Shown one piece after another: positions 8,089 through 15,778 of a stretch of DNA of 64,000 nt (positions are counted from its first letter, which is position 1; every line of letters starts with the position of its first letter). The position numbers were made by a program, and so were the translations under genes. The notes under the pieces are model-generated. The model made no database searches, was not told the DNA's origin, and saw nothing but the letters and a program-made list of their open reading frames with translations. Origin of the DNA: Streptosporangium album (lineage in GTDB: Bacteria; Actinomycetota; Actinomycetes; Streptosporangiales; Streptosporangiaceae); contig NZ_JACHJU010000003.1 in assembly GCF_014203795.1 (NCBI RefSeq), positions 851,240-915,239 on the forward strand. The letters run 5' to 3'.

Positions 8089-8517
8089 TCAGTGATCAGG
8101 TCCGAAGGCCGCGCGGATGCGGAGGGCGTAGGACTCGGCCTCGGTGGGGTCGTCGTATCTGGTGCGGGGCCAGAAGAAACCGCGCAGGCCGTCCTTGCGG
8201 TTGCGGGGGACGACGTGGACGTGCAGGTGCGGGACGCTCTGGCTGATCCGGTTGTTCATCGCCACGAACGTGCCGCCCGCCTCCAGCCCCTGTTCGACGG
8301 CGGCGGCGACGGACCTGACCCGTTCGAAGAACGGCCCGACCGCCTCCGCCGGCAGATCGGGGAGCGTCTCGACGTGGGCCCTGGGTGCCACCAGGACGTG
8401 ACCCTTGAAGACCGGCCTCGTGTCCAGGAAGGCCACGGCCACATCGTCGGAGAGCACCGTGTGGCCCGGCTGCTCCCCCGCTCCGATGGCACAGAACAGG
8501 CATTCTCCGGCTGGCAT
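8089..8517 (-). CDS. HIT-family nucleotide hydrolase
   Basis: This 142-residue histidine-triad protein carries the active-site motif HLHVHVVPR near residue 99, where the middle histidine attacks the alpha-phosphate of substrates such as AMP-lysine, AMP-NH2 or Ap4A. An N-terminal CxxC-like start (CLFCAIGAG) and the GHVLVAPRAH segment are typical. The ATG at 8517 is directly preceded by an in-frame GTG. It starts only a few bases after the stop of the CitE-like gene, so the two are probably cotranscribed, although HIT proteins have no known role in acyl-CoA breakdown. Confidence 0.88.
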   Translation of the reverse strand: MPAGECLFCAIGAGEQPGHTVLSDDVAVAFLDTRPVFKGHVLVAPRAHVETLPDLPAEAVGPFFERVRSVAAAVEQGLEAGGTFVAMNNRISQSVPHLHVHVVPRNRKDGLRGFFWPRTRYDDPTEAESYALRIRAAFGPDH

Positions 8518-8521
8518 CACA

Positions 8522-9352
8522 TCAGGATAGGAGACGGCGGGCGGCGCGGATGATCGCCTCGTCGACCATCCGGCCGCGGGCGTCGGTGACGACTCCGGTC
8601 CCGGCGGCCTCGAACCGGGCGATCAGGTCGCGGGCCTGGCCGAGCTCCTCCTCGGTGGGCGTGAAGACCTCGTTGACCACGGACACCTGGGCGGGATGGA
8701 CGCAGGTGCGGCCCCGGAAGCCCAGGCGTTTCAGTGCGAGGGTGGAGGCGCGGAGGGCCTCCAGGTCGCGGAAGTCGGTGCTGATCGGGGCGAGCGGCGG
8801 GGCGAGCCGGGCGGCCGCGGAGGCCAGGACGACCTGGGAGCGGGCCCAGAGCAGCTCGCGCTCGTCGGGACCGGTCTCGACTCCGAGATCGGCGCGGAGG
8901 TCGGCCTCGCCGATCTGCAGGCGCAGGACGCGGGGTGCCCGGGCGATCTCCGGCGCCGACAGGACGGCCCCGGCGCTCTCCAGCAGGGGGCAGACCGCGA
9001 TCGAGCCGCCGGGCAGCCCCTCGGCGGCTTCGGCGGCGGTCAGCACCGCGTCCACGGCCTCCAACTCGGCGGCGGACTCGGTCTTGGCCACGCAGACCCC
9101 CCGCACCCCCTGTACGGCGACCGCGTGCAGATCCTCGTGGCCCGCCTCCCCCGGATTCACCCGGACGTAGATCTCCGGGCCGCCGGGGCGCGGCGCGCGT
9201 AACCACTCGGCCACGGCGGTGCGGGCCGCGGCCTTGTGCGCCGGCAGGACCGCGTCCTCCAGGTCGACGATCAGGGCGTCGGAGCCACGGCCGAGTGCTT
9301 TGGCGAGTTTGTCGGGCTGGTCGCCCGGGACGTAGAGCGCGGATCGGATCAC
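8522..9352 (-). CDS. CitE-like beta-hydroxyacyl-CoA lyase (HpcH/HpaI family)
   Basis: This 276-residue stand-alone CitE homologue, without the alpha and gamma subunits of citrate lyase, is a Mg-dependent class II aldolase-like barrel. MIRSALYVPGDQPDKLAKAL binds CoA phosphates, and the metal/substrate positions fall in IVDLEDAV (near residue 30), YVRVNPGEAG (Arg), and the VCPLLESAGAV glutamate. Length and neighbourhood match M. tuberculosis Rv2498c, reported as a beta-hydroxyacyl-CoA lyase in leucine breakdown, so cleavage of an HMG-CoA-like or citramalyl-CoA substrate is likely. It follows the acyl-CoA dehydrogenase by 22 bp in one operon. Confidence 0.88.
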   Translation of the reverse strand: MIRSALYVPGDQPDKLAKALGRGSDALIVDLEDAVLPAHKAAARTAVAEWLRAPRPGGPEIYVRVNPGEAGHEDLHAVAVQGVRGVCVAKTESAAELEAVDAVLTAAEAAEGLPGGSIAVCPLLESAGAVLSAPEIARAPRVLRLQIGEADLRADLGVETGPDERELLWARSQVVLASAAARLAPPLAPISTDFRDLEALRASTLALKRLGFRGRTCVHPAQVSVVNEVFTPTEEELGQARDLIARFEAAGTGVVTDARGRMVDEAIIRAARRLLS

Positions 9353-9374
9353 CGTCCGACCCTAGCGCCACCTC

Positions 9375-10538
9375 TCACCAGCCCACCTTGGCGGTACCGG
9401 AGATGAGAGAGCGGGCGATGACCATCCGCTGGATGTCGTTGGTCCCCTCGCCGATGGCCATCAGGGGCGCGTCACGGTAGAGGCGTTCGAGGACGAACTC
9501 CTGGGAGTAGCCGTAGCCGCCGTGGATCCGCATGGCCTCCAGGGTGGTCCGCAGTGCGACCTCCGAGGCGAAGTACTTGGCCATGGCGGCCTCGGAGTTC
9601 ACCGCACCGCTCTCCGAGCGGGTCGCCGCCCAGTAGGTGAGCAGCCTGGCCGCCTGGATGTCGGTGGCCATGTCGGCGATCTTGAGCTGGATGGCCTGGA
9701 AGTCGGCGATGGGCTGCCCGAACGCGTGGCGCTCGCGCGAGTAGGTCAGCGCGGCGTCGTAGGCGCACTGGGAGACGCCGACCGCGCGGGCGGCGATGTT
9801 GACCCGGCCGAGCTCCAGGGCCGACAGCGCCTGCTGCATGCCCCGCCCCTCCACCCCGCCGAGCAGCCGCGACGCCGGGACGCGGACGTTCTCCAGCACG
9901 ATCTCGCAGGTCTCGGTGCCCTTGTACCCGAGTTTGGGCAGGTCCCGGCTGACGGTGTAGCCCGGGGTGCCGGGCTCGACCAGGATGAGGGACATGCCGC
10001 GGTGCGCGGGTTCGGTGACGGAGGTCTTGACCAGGACGGGCATCGGGTCGGCGTGGCGGGCGTTGGTGATCCACGTCTTGGTGCCGTTGATCACGTAGTG
10101 GTCGCCGTCGCGGACCGCCCGGGTCTGGATGCCCTGCAGGTCGGTGCCCGCCGCGGGCTCCGTCAGCGCGATGCCGGTACGGCGGGCACCGGTGGCCAGG
10201 TCGGGCAGGTAGGTCTCGCGCTGCTCCTCGGTGCCGTGCTGGGCGATCATCCAGGCGGCCAGCGAGTGGGAGCCGAGCACCCCGGCCACGCCCATCCACC
10301 CGCGTGCTATCTCCTCGAAGACCAGCGCGAACGACACCCGGTCCAGTGCCAGCCCGCCGTACTCCTCCGGGACCGTCATCCCGAACAGCCCCATCTCCTT
10401 GAACCGCTCGACGATCTCGGTGGGGTAGCGGCCCTCCCGCTCCCACTCGGAGGCGACCGGCACGATCTCCTTGTCCACGAACTCCCTGAGGGTCCGGCGG
10501 AACAGCCGCTGTTCGTCGTTCAGCTCGAAATCCACCAC
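9375..10538 (-). CDS. Acyl-CoA dehydrogenase (FadE19-like)
   Basis: This 387-residue FAD enzyme oxidises an acyl-CoA to its 2,3-enoyl form and passes electrons to ETF. Family signatures are complete: GIALTEPAAGTDLQG near residue 127, TKTWITNARHADP, RHAFGQPIADFQ near residue 283, and the C-terminal RDAPLMAIGEGTNDIQR with the catalytic glutamate in GEGT. Start is a GTG followed by a second GTG, with AAAGGA upstream. The MaoC-ACAD-CitE set matches the fadE19 locus of mycobacteria, pointing to a short branched acyl-CoA such as isovaleryl-CoA. The exact substrate is an inference. Confidence 0.92.
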   Translation of the reverse strand: MVDFELNDEQRLFRRTLREFVDKEIVPVASEWEREGRYPTEIVERFKEMGLFGMTVPEEYGGLALDRVSFALVFEEIARGWMGVAGVLGSHSLAAWMIAQHGTEEQRETYLPDLATGARRTGIALTEPAAGTDLQGIQTRAVRDGDHYVINGTKTWITNARHADPMPVLVKTSVTEPAHRGMSLILVEPGTPGYTVSRDLPKLGYKGTETCEIVLENVRVPASRLLGGVEGRGMQQALSALELGRVNIAARAVGVSQCAYDAALTYSRERHAFGQPIADFQAIQLKIADMATDIQAARLLTYWAATRSESGAVNSEAAMAKYFASEVALRTTLEAMRIHGGYGYSQEFVLERLYRDAPLMAIGEGTNDIQRMVIARSLISGTAKVGW

Positions 10539-10594
10539 GGGGTCCTTTCGAACACGGCGGGCCGGCGGCCACCGGAGCGAGGAGGGTCGAGGGT

Positions 10595-10612
10595 CCGGCC
10601 GGCGCCGGCCGG
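10595..10612. repeat. Perfect GC palindrome between maoC-like and ACAD genes
   Basis: An 18-bp perfect palindrome (CCGGCCGGCGCCGGCCGG) lies in the 88-bp gap. It could form an intra-operon hairpin that reduces readthrough or shields the mRNA end. No T-run is seen. Confidence 0.45.
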
Positions 10613-10626
10613 GCGGGACGCGGCCG

Positions 10627-11145
10627 TCATGCCGTCAGCGGCCCGGTCTTGGCCTGCGGGAAGTATCCCTTGTCATGGGGGGCGTCGCGGCGGTAGACCA
10701 TCACCGAGCGGCGCCAGGACATGATCTCGTCACCGTCCTGGTTGAGGCCGCGCGTCCGGCAGGTGACGATCCCGGCGTAGGGCCGCGACTTGGACTCGCG
10801 CTTGTCCACCACGATCGACTCGGCGTAGAGGGTGTCGCCCAGGAACACCGGGTGGGTCAGCTTGATCTCGTCCCAGCCGAGGTTCATCAGCGCGGTCTGG
10901 CTGACGTCGATCACCGAGATGCCGAGGACGATCGCCACGGTCAGCCCCGAGTTGACGATGATCTTCCCGACCGGCGCGCGCTCGGCGAAGTGGGCGTTGA
11001 AGTGGTTCTGGTTGGTGTTCATCGTCAGGAGGGTGAACCACGTGTTGTCGGCCTCGCTGATCGTGCGGCCGAGCGGGTGCTGATAGACGTCGCCGACGAC
11101 GAAGTCCTCGTAGTACCGGCCGAGGCCGGGTTCGTGCACGGTCAC
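10627..11145 (-). CDS. MaoC-family dehydratase
   Basis: This 172-residue hot-dog-fold protein resembles (R)-specific enoyl-CoA hydratases and the Rv2499c type. The start GRYYEDFVVGDVYQHPLGRTISEADNTWFTLLTMNTNQNHFN contains the catalytic Asp/His region (DN...NHFN, residues about 33-48). It is half the length of two-domain mesaconyl-CoA hydratases. It heads the operon MaoC, acyl-CoA dehydrogenase, CitE, HIT. The GTG start has GGGAGAG upstream, and a plausible promoter with an 18-bp spacer lies 29-58 bp before it. Confidence 0.88.
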   Translation of the reverse strand: MTVHEPGLGRYYEDFVVGDVYQHPLGRTISEADNTWFTLLTMNTNQNHFNAHFAERAPVGKIIVNSGLTVAIVLGISVIDVSQTALMNLGWDEIKLTHPVFLGDTLYAESIVVDKRESKSRPYAGIVTCRTRGLNQDGDEIMSWRRSVMVYRRDAPHDKGYFPQAKTGPLTA

Positions 11146-11173
11146 GGATCTCTCCCTGGACGACAGGATCTTG

Positions 11174-11203
11174 ACGTTAACGGTGTGATGTTTTGAGGGT
11201 CAA
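11174..11203 (-). promoter_or_regulatory. Candidate promoter of the maoC-ACAD-citE operon
   Basis: Read on the minus strand, TTGACC (11203-11198) is followed after 18 bases by TAACGT (11179-11174), close to a housekeeping sigma consensus. TTAACG and CGTCAA in and beside the -10 element form part of an imperfect inverted repeat that may also serve a regulator. Confidence 0.5.
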
Positions 11204-11389
11204 CGGGCCTTCCTGGCCGTTCCAGGGCGGGTATGGACGCGAGACCCGATCCACCGGGTGGGAACCGGCAGGAACTCGAGAGGCTCAAGAACCGGCTCCG
11301 CTATTCGGACAGACATCACTTTCATAACACACTGCCGCATTCCCCAACGGCCCCCACACCATCCGGCTGGACGGCACGACGAACCGCGT

Positions 11390-11962
11390 CTACGGGGTCA
11401 GCCGCAGCCCGTCCATCGCGAAGCGCAGAAAGCGATCGGCCTGCTCCTCCGGCATCTGCTCACGGGCCCAGGCGGCGGCGTTCATCAGCGCGGACACGTC
11501 CGCCGCTGTCGCATCGTGGCGGATGACGCCCGCTGCGTGGGCGTTCGCGATCAGCCGTTCACCGATGACGTTCATCCGCACGCAGGACGCGTGCAACTCC
11601 GACGCCTCGTCATCAAGGCCTTCCATCAGCATGGCGACCAGCCCGCGGTACACGGCGGCGTGTTCCACGACCGCGTGCACCCAGGCGGCGAGCGCCTCCG
11701 CCGCCGAAGGGTGGGTGAGCAACCTGTCGCCGATTTCGAAGAGGGCGTCATTGCGGTCCCGGAGCAGTGCGCCGACCAGCGCGCGACGGTTGGGGAAGTG
11801 CCCGTAGAGCGTGCCGATCGCGACTCCGGCCTGCCGGGCGATGTTCTCCAGCGACGCGTCGGTGCCCTTCTCACGGAAGGCGGAGTCGGCTTCGGCCAGA
11901 AGACGTTCGTAGTTCCGTCGCGCGTCGGCACGGGGCCGCCGCTGCGGGCGAGTTGTGTTCAC
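11390..11962 (-). CDS. TetR-family transcriptional regulator
   Basis: This 190-residue regulator has a TetR N-terminal DNA-binding domain with DASLENIARQAGVAIGTLYGHFPNRRALV (residues about 34-62) and a variable all-helical ligand domain of normal length. It is divergent from a truncated NmrA-like gene across 124 bp that hold two similar imperfect palindromes, so it likely represses itself and once repressed that neighbour. The ligand is unknown. Confidence 0.9.
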   Translation of the reverse strand: MNTTRPQRRPRADARRNYERLLAEADSAFREKGTDASLENIARQAGVAIGTLYGHFPNRRALVGALLRDRNDALFEIGDRLLTHPSAAEALAAWVHAVVEHAAVYRGLVAMLMEGLDDEASELHASCVRMNVIGERLIANAHAAGVIRHDATAADVSALMNAAAWAREQMPEEQADRFLRFAMDGLRLTP

Positions 11963-11982
11963 GCATACGTCCCTTGCTAATT

Positions 11983-12020
11983 CGAGGCTACCTCGCTATA
12001 TATTTACCGAGACTGCCTCA
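11983..12020. promoter_or_regulatory. Pair of TetR-type operator-like palindromes
   Basis: CGAGGCTACCTCG (11983-11995) and CGAGACTGCCTCA (12008-12020) follow the common pattern CGAGRCTRCCTC with centres 25 bp apart. They sit in an AT-richer stretch between the TetR gene and the divergent NmrA-like fragment, where promoters for both are expected. Binding by the adjacent TetR is an inference. Confidence 0.55.
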
Positions 12021-12086
12021 TTTTATCCCTCACCGGCACGGCGGACGCGCGTCCGCGTCACCCCGTCATGAGCAGGAGGACTATAA

Positions 12087-12323
12087 ATGATCTTGATAAC
12101 CGGCGCCACCGGATCCATCGGCAGGTATCTCGTGCGGCGTCTTCGGCAGGATCAGGCGCCCTTCAAAGCGCTGGTCCGTGACGAGAGCAAGGGCAGGGCG
12201 CCGGGCTGTGACTTCGTCGTCGGCGATTTCGACGATGCCGGCTCCATCGCCGCGGCGCTTAAGGGAGTCGACCGTCTGTTCCTGAACGCCGCCGGCGCCC
12301 AACCGGTGTCGTCGAACGCGTGA
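12087..12323 (+). pseudogene. Truncated NmrA-like NAD(P)-binding protein
   Basis: This 78-codon frame has a good ribosome site (AGGAGG) and a classic atypical-SDR start (MILITGATGSIGRYLVRRL) that continues as VVGDFDDAGSIAAALKGVDRLFLNAAG. NmrA/YwnB-type quinone-reductase-like proteins are normally about 280 residues. Here the frame ends just after the second beta-alpha unit, and the 100 bp to the next gene do not continue it in any frame. The 3' three-quarters appear to have been lost. A functional mini-protein is possible but unlikely. Confidence 0.65.
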
Positions 12324-12425
12324 GACACGCCCTGCCCCGCCGGTTCCGGCTACCGGCAGGCGTCGGAGACGGGCCAGTAGCATTCACGGTGATCGGCATT
12401 CCCGAGATCGCGAGGAGATGGCCCG

Positions 12426-13121
12426 GTGGATCTGGTCCCCTACGACGAGTGGCGGGCAGGCGCCGTCGATCCCGCGTTCAGCGAGTGGCTGCGCTCGCTG
12501 AGCGAGCCGGAGTGGACGGCGGTGGTGACCCATCCGTTCGCCGCGTCGATCACCCGGGGTGACGTCGCGGACGACGACATGCGCCGCTATCTCCTCCAGG
12601 ACTTTCAGTTCGTCGACTCCTTCACCGCGCTGCTCGGTGCGGCCGTGGCCAGCGCCGACAGCTTCGAGTCACGGGTGCCGTTCGGCCGGTTCCTGGGCGA
12701 GACCGCCACGACCGAGGAGAAGACCTACTTCCACCGCGCGCTGGCCGCCCTCGGCGCCGCCCCGGAAGATCTGGCCGCCCCGCGGCTCGAACCGGTGACG
12801 GCCGACTTCCTCGCCCTGATGGACGAGGCCAGGACCAGCCTGGACTACCCGCTCATCCTCGCGGTGCTGTGTGTGGCGGAGTGGAGCTACCTCGGCTGGG
12901 CGAGCCTGGCCGAGGAGCCGCTCCCGGACACCTTCGTCCACCGCGAGTGGATCGCCCTGCACGAGGGGCCGGTGTTCCGGGCGTGGGTGGGGTTCCTCCG
13001 CGGCGAGCTCGACCGCCTCGGCCCCCGGCTGGGCGGGGAGGAGCAGCTCCGCGTGCTCGACTTCTTCCGCCGCGCCGTACGGCTGGAGCTGCGCTTCTTC
13101 GACATGGCCACCGGCGCCTAA
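12426..13121 (+). CDS. TenA-family protein (TenA_E type)
   Basis: This 231-residue TenA/thiaminase II superfamily helical-bundle protein includes HPFAASITRGDVADDDMRRY and YLLQDFQFVDSF near the start and LRFFDMA near the end. The segment that in Bacillus TenA carries the nucleophilic cysteine (PCYWLY) reads VAEWSYLGW here, so Cys is absent and a Glu is adjacent, as in the TenA_E group linked to thiamine pyrimidine salvage. The GTG start at 12426 has GAGGAG eight bases upstream; a nearby ATG is out of frame. Its stop overlaps the convergent VOC gene by three bases. No thiamine genes are nearby. Confidence 0.82.
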   Translation: MDLVPYDEWRAGAVDPAFSEWLRSLSEPEWTAVVTHPFAASITRGDVADDDMRRYLLQDFQFVDSFTALLGAAVASADSFESRVPFGRFLGETATTEEKTYFHRALAALGAAPEDLAAPRLEPVTADFLALMDEARTSLDYPLILAVLCVAEWSYLGWASLAEEPLPDTFVHREWIALHEGPVFRAWVGFLRGELDRLGPRLGGEEQLRVLDFFRRAVRLELRFFDMATGA

Positions 13122-13576
13122 CCTCGCGCGAACCCCGGGAGGGGGCCGGGACGGTAGACCCTCTCGGGGCCGGTCTGGGCGGCGGGGATCTCGTCGTCGG
13201 GGGCGTAGAGACGGATCTGGAGGCCGTCGGGGTCGGGGAAGCCCATGGCATGACCGGCGGAGGCCCTGATGACCGGGCTGTGCGGGATACCGAGGGCGTC
13301 GAGGTGGGCGGTCCAGGCGTCGAGGCCCTCCCGGGTGGTCTGGAGGGCGAAGGGGTCGGCGCCGGAGAGAGCCGTGGCGAGGACGGGGTCCTCGCGGAGG
13401 GCGAGCTGGACGTCTGTGCCGGGAAGGTCGAAGGCCATCCCTCTGACCACGCCGTCGCCGTCCTCGAACCTGGTGCGCAGCCGGAGACGGAAGACCTGCT
13501 CGTACCAGGCGTGGCTCCTGGCCAGGTCCTTCACCCAGATCTTGACATGGTGCACACCGCTCACCGCGGCATCCAT
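13118..13576 (-). CDS. VOC-superfamily (glyoxalase-like) protein
   Basis: This 152-residue protein consists of a two-module glyoxalase/bleomycin-resistance/extradiol-dioxygenase domain. The first module begins GVHHVKIWVKDLARSHAWYEQVF and the second ends GFPDPDGLQIRLYAP, with candidate metal ligands His in the first and Glu/Gln elsewhere. The ATG at 13576 has AAGGAG six bases upstream, better than the in-frame GTG at 13591 that overlaps the preceding gene's stop. Substrate is unknown; it is probably cotranscribed with the secreted protein gene upstream. Confidence 0.82.
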   Translation of the reverse strand: MDAAVSGVHHVKIWVKDLARSHAWYEQVFRLRLRTRFEDGDGVVRGMAFDLPGTDVQLALREDPVLATALSGADPFALQTTREGLDAWTAHLDALGIPHSPVIRASAGHAMGFPDPDGLQIRLYAPDDEIPAAQTGPERVYRPGPLPGFARG

Positions 13577-13587
13577 GACGGTCTCCT

Positions 13588-14163
13588 TCACGATTTCACC
13601 GTCGTGGTGACGGTCCTGACGAAGCGGTAGTTGCAGAACTTCTCGCGGGACTTCTCCCGGTCGAGGTGCCGGGCGGACTCCTCCTTGTTCAGCCCGTCGA
13701 AGCTGTCGAAGCCGAGCTTGGCCACGGCGGCTCCCGTCGCCTTACGGGGGAGGCGGGCGGTGAGCACGATCCTGCCCTGGTGCGGGAGCCGGTCACGGGT
13801 GTCACACCAAACGCCGTCGGCGTGCTTGCCGCAGGTGAAGGTGGCCAGCCGCTTTCCGTCCTCGCCGAGGAGCACGGCCCCGGTCGGACCCTTGGCCCCT
13901 TGGGGGAACCTGCCGCCCACCCAGAAGGAACCCCAGTAGGGGGCGAAGGAGGGCGTCCAGGTCATGGAGTAGTCCAGGACGTAGGTGACGCGCCCGCCCG
14001 GGGAGGCGTGGGGGGTGCCCTTGGCCACCACGTCGATGGCGATCAGGGCGTCACGCCCGCACTTCCTGACGGTGTTGAGGCAGGTGGCCTCGGCGGGACC
14101 GATCGGGGACAGGGCGGCTGCGATGAGGGCCAGGCCTACGGAGATACCGAGAGCACGGCGCAT
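13588..14163 (-). CDS. Secreted protein of unknown function
   Basis: This 191-residue protein has a Sec signal peptide (MRRALGISVGLALIAAALSPIGPAEA, cleavage predicted after AEA). The ATG at 14163 follows AGGAGG at five to six bases; a frame extending to 14253 lacks a signal-like start. The mature part has about five cysteines, beta-rich stretches such as VTYVLDYSMTW and aromatic runs, and no recognisable catalytic motif. The domain layout resembles an extracytoplasmic immunoglobulin/DUF11-like fold, but this is a guess. It ends four bases before the VOC coding region. Confidence 0.7.
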   Translation of the reverse strand: MRRALGISVGLALIAAALSPIGPAEATCLNTVRKCGRDALIAIDVVAKGTPHASPGGRVTYVLDYSMTWTPSFAPYWGSFWVGGRFPQGAKGPTGAVLLGEDGKRLATFTCGKHADGVWCDTRDRLPHQGRIVLTARLPRKATGAAVAKLGFDSFDGLNKEESARHLDREKSREKFCNYRFVRTVTTTVKS

Positions 14164-14646
14164 GAGACCTCCTGGGTTTCCTGCCGGAGTGAACGCTACC
14201 TCTGCCGCGACGCCGCCGCCCCGGAAGTTTCGCAATTCCGGCATTGATCTCAACGTCCCGGCTGCCGGAACGGTTCACGGAGGCTCGGGCAGGGGTCTCA
14301 CCGGGGTGAGCGCGGGTGTTCGGCAGGCGGACGGGGGTTCCGCCGGGACGGCTCGGCAGGTGTTCCGCGGAGAGGTTTCACCGGCATTCCCCAAGAATTC
14401 CATGGGAATTGCGTGGGAATTGCGTGGAAGAAAGCTCCCGGGCGAGCGGAAAGGAGGGGGTCCGCCGCTCGCCCGGGAGGCGGTCAGATTACCCCGCCCA
14501 CCTGCCGGACCGCTCCTGGCGGGGCGGCCGGCGGACGAGGGCGTTGTCCGGGCCCCGGCTGACGTGGGAAGACCCGGCGGCGCCGTCGCCGCCAGGCTGC
14601 CTGCCCCCCTTTACCGGACGCCGGAGGCGGCTCCGGAGGAGGGCGC
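14164..14646. other. 483-bp intergenic stretch
   Basis: No convincing gene is seen on either strand. It contains an eleven-base direct repeat (GGGAATTGCGT twice in tandem, about 14404-14425) and the large hairpin listed separately. The part nearest 14163 should hold the promoter of the secreted protein gene, but no clear -35/-10 pair stands out. Confidence 0.6.
14435..14479. terminator. Long hairpin downstream of the DUF3618 gene
   Basis: Fifteen perfectly paired bases (CTCCCGGGCGAGCGG and its complement) enclose a 15-base loop containing AAAGGAGGGGG. It lies 168 bp beyond the DUF3618 stop on the minus strand and can fold in either direction. The purine-rich loop resembles a ribosome-binding site, but no start codon follows closely. 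Confidence 0.6.
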
Positions 14647-15327
14647 CTACTTCTTCCTGCCGCGCCGCATCATCCGGAAGACGACGAGGGCGAGCGCGGC
14701 GACTGCCGCGACTGCCGCGAAGACCGCCACCGGACGCTTGCCCGCCTCGGTCCTGACCTTCTCCGCCGCGTCCTTGATGTCGACGGGGGTGACCTCCTTG
14801 ACCCGGCCCACAACCTCCGGGGCGGCCGCCTTCACCCGTTCCACCATCTCGGTGGCGGTGCCGGCCGTGGCCGCCCCCGCCCGGCGGATGCCCTCGCCCA
14901 CCTGGGTGGCCGTCTCCTGGACGCGGCCCTTCACGTCGGTCTTGTGCACCAGAGCCTCCACGGTGTCGCCTAGTTCGCGACGGTCGTTCTCGATGTCCCG
15001 CCGCACGGATTCCCTGCTCGCCTTCTTGGTGTCCGTCGTGCCGCCGTCCTGCCCGCCGGTGCCGGCGCGGGCGCCACCGGCGGCGCCCGCGACGACCTCG
15101 CCGGCGTCGGTCCTGTCCACCTGCCGGGGTGTCCCGTCGCGGTCGGACGGCGGGACGCCGAGGTCGGCGGTGGGAGTGCCGCCGGCCACGTCCGGCGCGT
15201 TGGGCGGGATGTTCAGCGATTCGCGCTCGTCCGGCGCCACGGGCTCACCGACCTCTTTCCTGCGCGAGCCGGTGGTCCCGGCGGCCCCGCTCTCGAGGTC
15301 GGGCGCGCCCGGATCGCTCTCAGTCAT
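14647..15327 (-). CDS. DUF3618 domain protein
   Basis: This 226-residue protein has a long disordered, Gly/Thr/Pro/Asp-rich N-terminus and then the DUF3618 motif RRDIENDRRELGDTVEALVHKTDVKGR (residues about 110-136). An amphipathic Ala/Val-rich helix of apolipoprotein-like character and a single C-terminal membrane helix (PVAVFAAVAAVAALALVVFRMM) before a basic tail follow. DUF3618 proteins are commonly encoded beside holin-like membrane proteins in actinomycetes, as here, 49 bp downstream of one. A role in envelope homeostasis is suspected from context. The start has GGAGGGG four bases upstream. Confidence 0.82.
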   Translation of the reverse strand: MTESDPGAPDLESGAAGTTGSRRKEVGEPVAPDERESLNIPPNAPDVAGGTPTADLGVPPSDRDGTPRQVDRTDAGEVVAGAAGGARAGTGGQDGGTTDTKKASRESVRRDIENDRRELGDTVEALVHKTDVKGRVQETATQVGEGIRRAGAATAGTATEMVERVKAAAPEVVGRVKEVTPVDIKDAAEKVRTEAGKRPVAVFAAVAAVAALALVVFRMMRRGRKK

Positions 15328-15376
15328 CTAACCCCTCCATCGTGGAGCCCCCCGGGACTGGGCCCTGGGGAGGAAG

Positions 15377-15778
15377 TCAACGGTGTGCCCTCTCCTTGAC
15401 CGCGTCGATGTCGTGCCTGATGCTCTCGATGGTCCGCGCGGGAGCCGGTGGGGCGGCCTCGGCCACCTGATGCTTGCCCAGGAACCCGAGAACGGCTGCC
15501 ACGATCAGGAGGACGACGCCCACGATCGCCGCCGCGACCCAGGCCGGCATCGCCGGGGCGAGAAGCAGGATCACGGCTGCCACCAGCGCGCCGCCCCCGT
15601 ACAGGGCGACGACGCCCGCACCGCCGAACAGTCCCGCCCCCTTCCCCGCGTGCCTCCCCTTCTCGGCGAGCTCCATCCTGGCCAGGCGGAGCTCGTCCCT
15701 GACGAGGCGTGAGACCTCCTCCGACATCTGCCTGATCAGTACGGCCGTGGACAGACCGTCCTTGGGATTACCGGTCAT
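15377..15778 (-). CDS. Phage-holin-like (DUF1469) membrane protein
   Basis: This 133-residue protein has a conserved cytoplasmic N-terminus (MSEEVSRLVRDELRLARMEL), two membrane helices (about 52-74 and 79-101) and a charged C-terminus. This is the Phage_holin_3_6/DUF1469 pattern. Despite the family name these are chromosomal envelope proteins in actinobacteria. It is cotranscribed with the DUF3618 gene. A GGAGGAGG site lies eight bases before the ATG. Confidence 0.83.
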   Translation of the reverse strand: MTGNPKDGLSTAVLIRQMSEEVSRLVRDELRLARMELAEKGRHAGKGAGLFGGAGVVALYGGGALVAAVILLLAPAMPAWVAAAIVGVVLLIVAAVLGFLGKHQVAEAAPPAPARTIESIRHDIDAVKERAHR

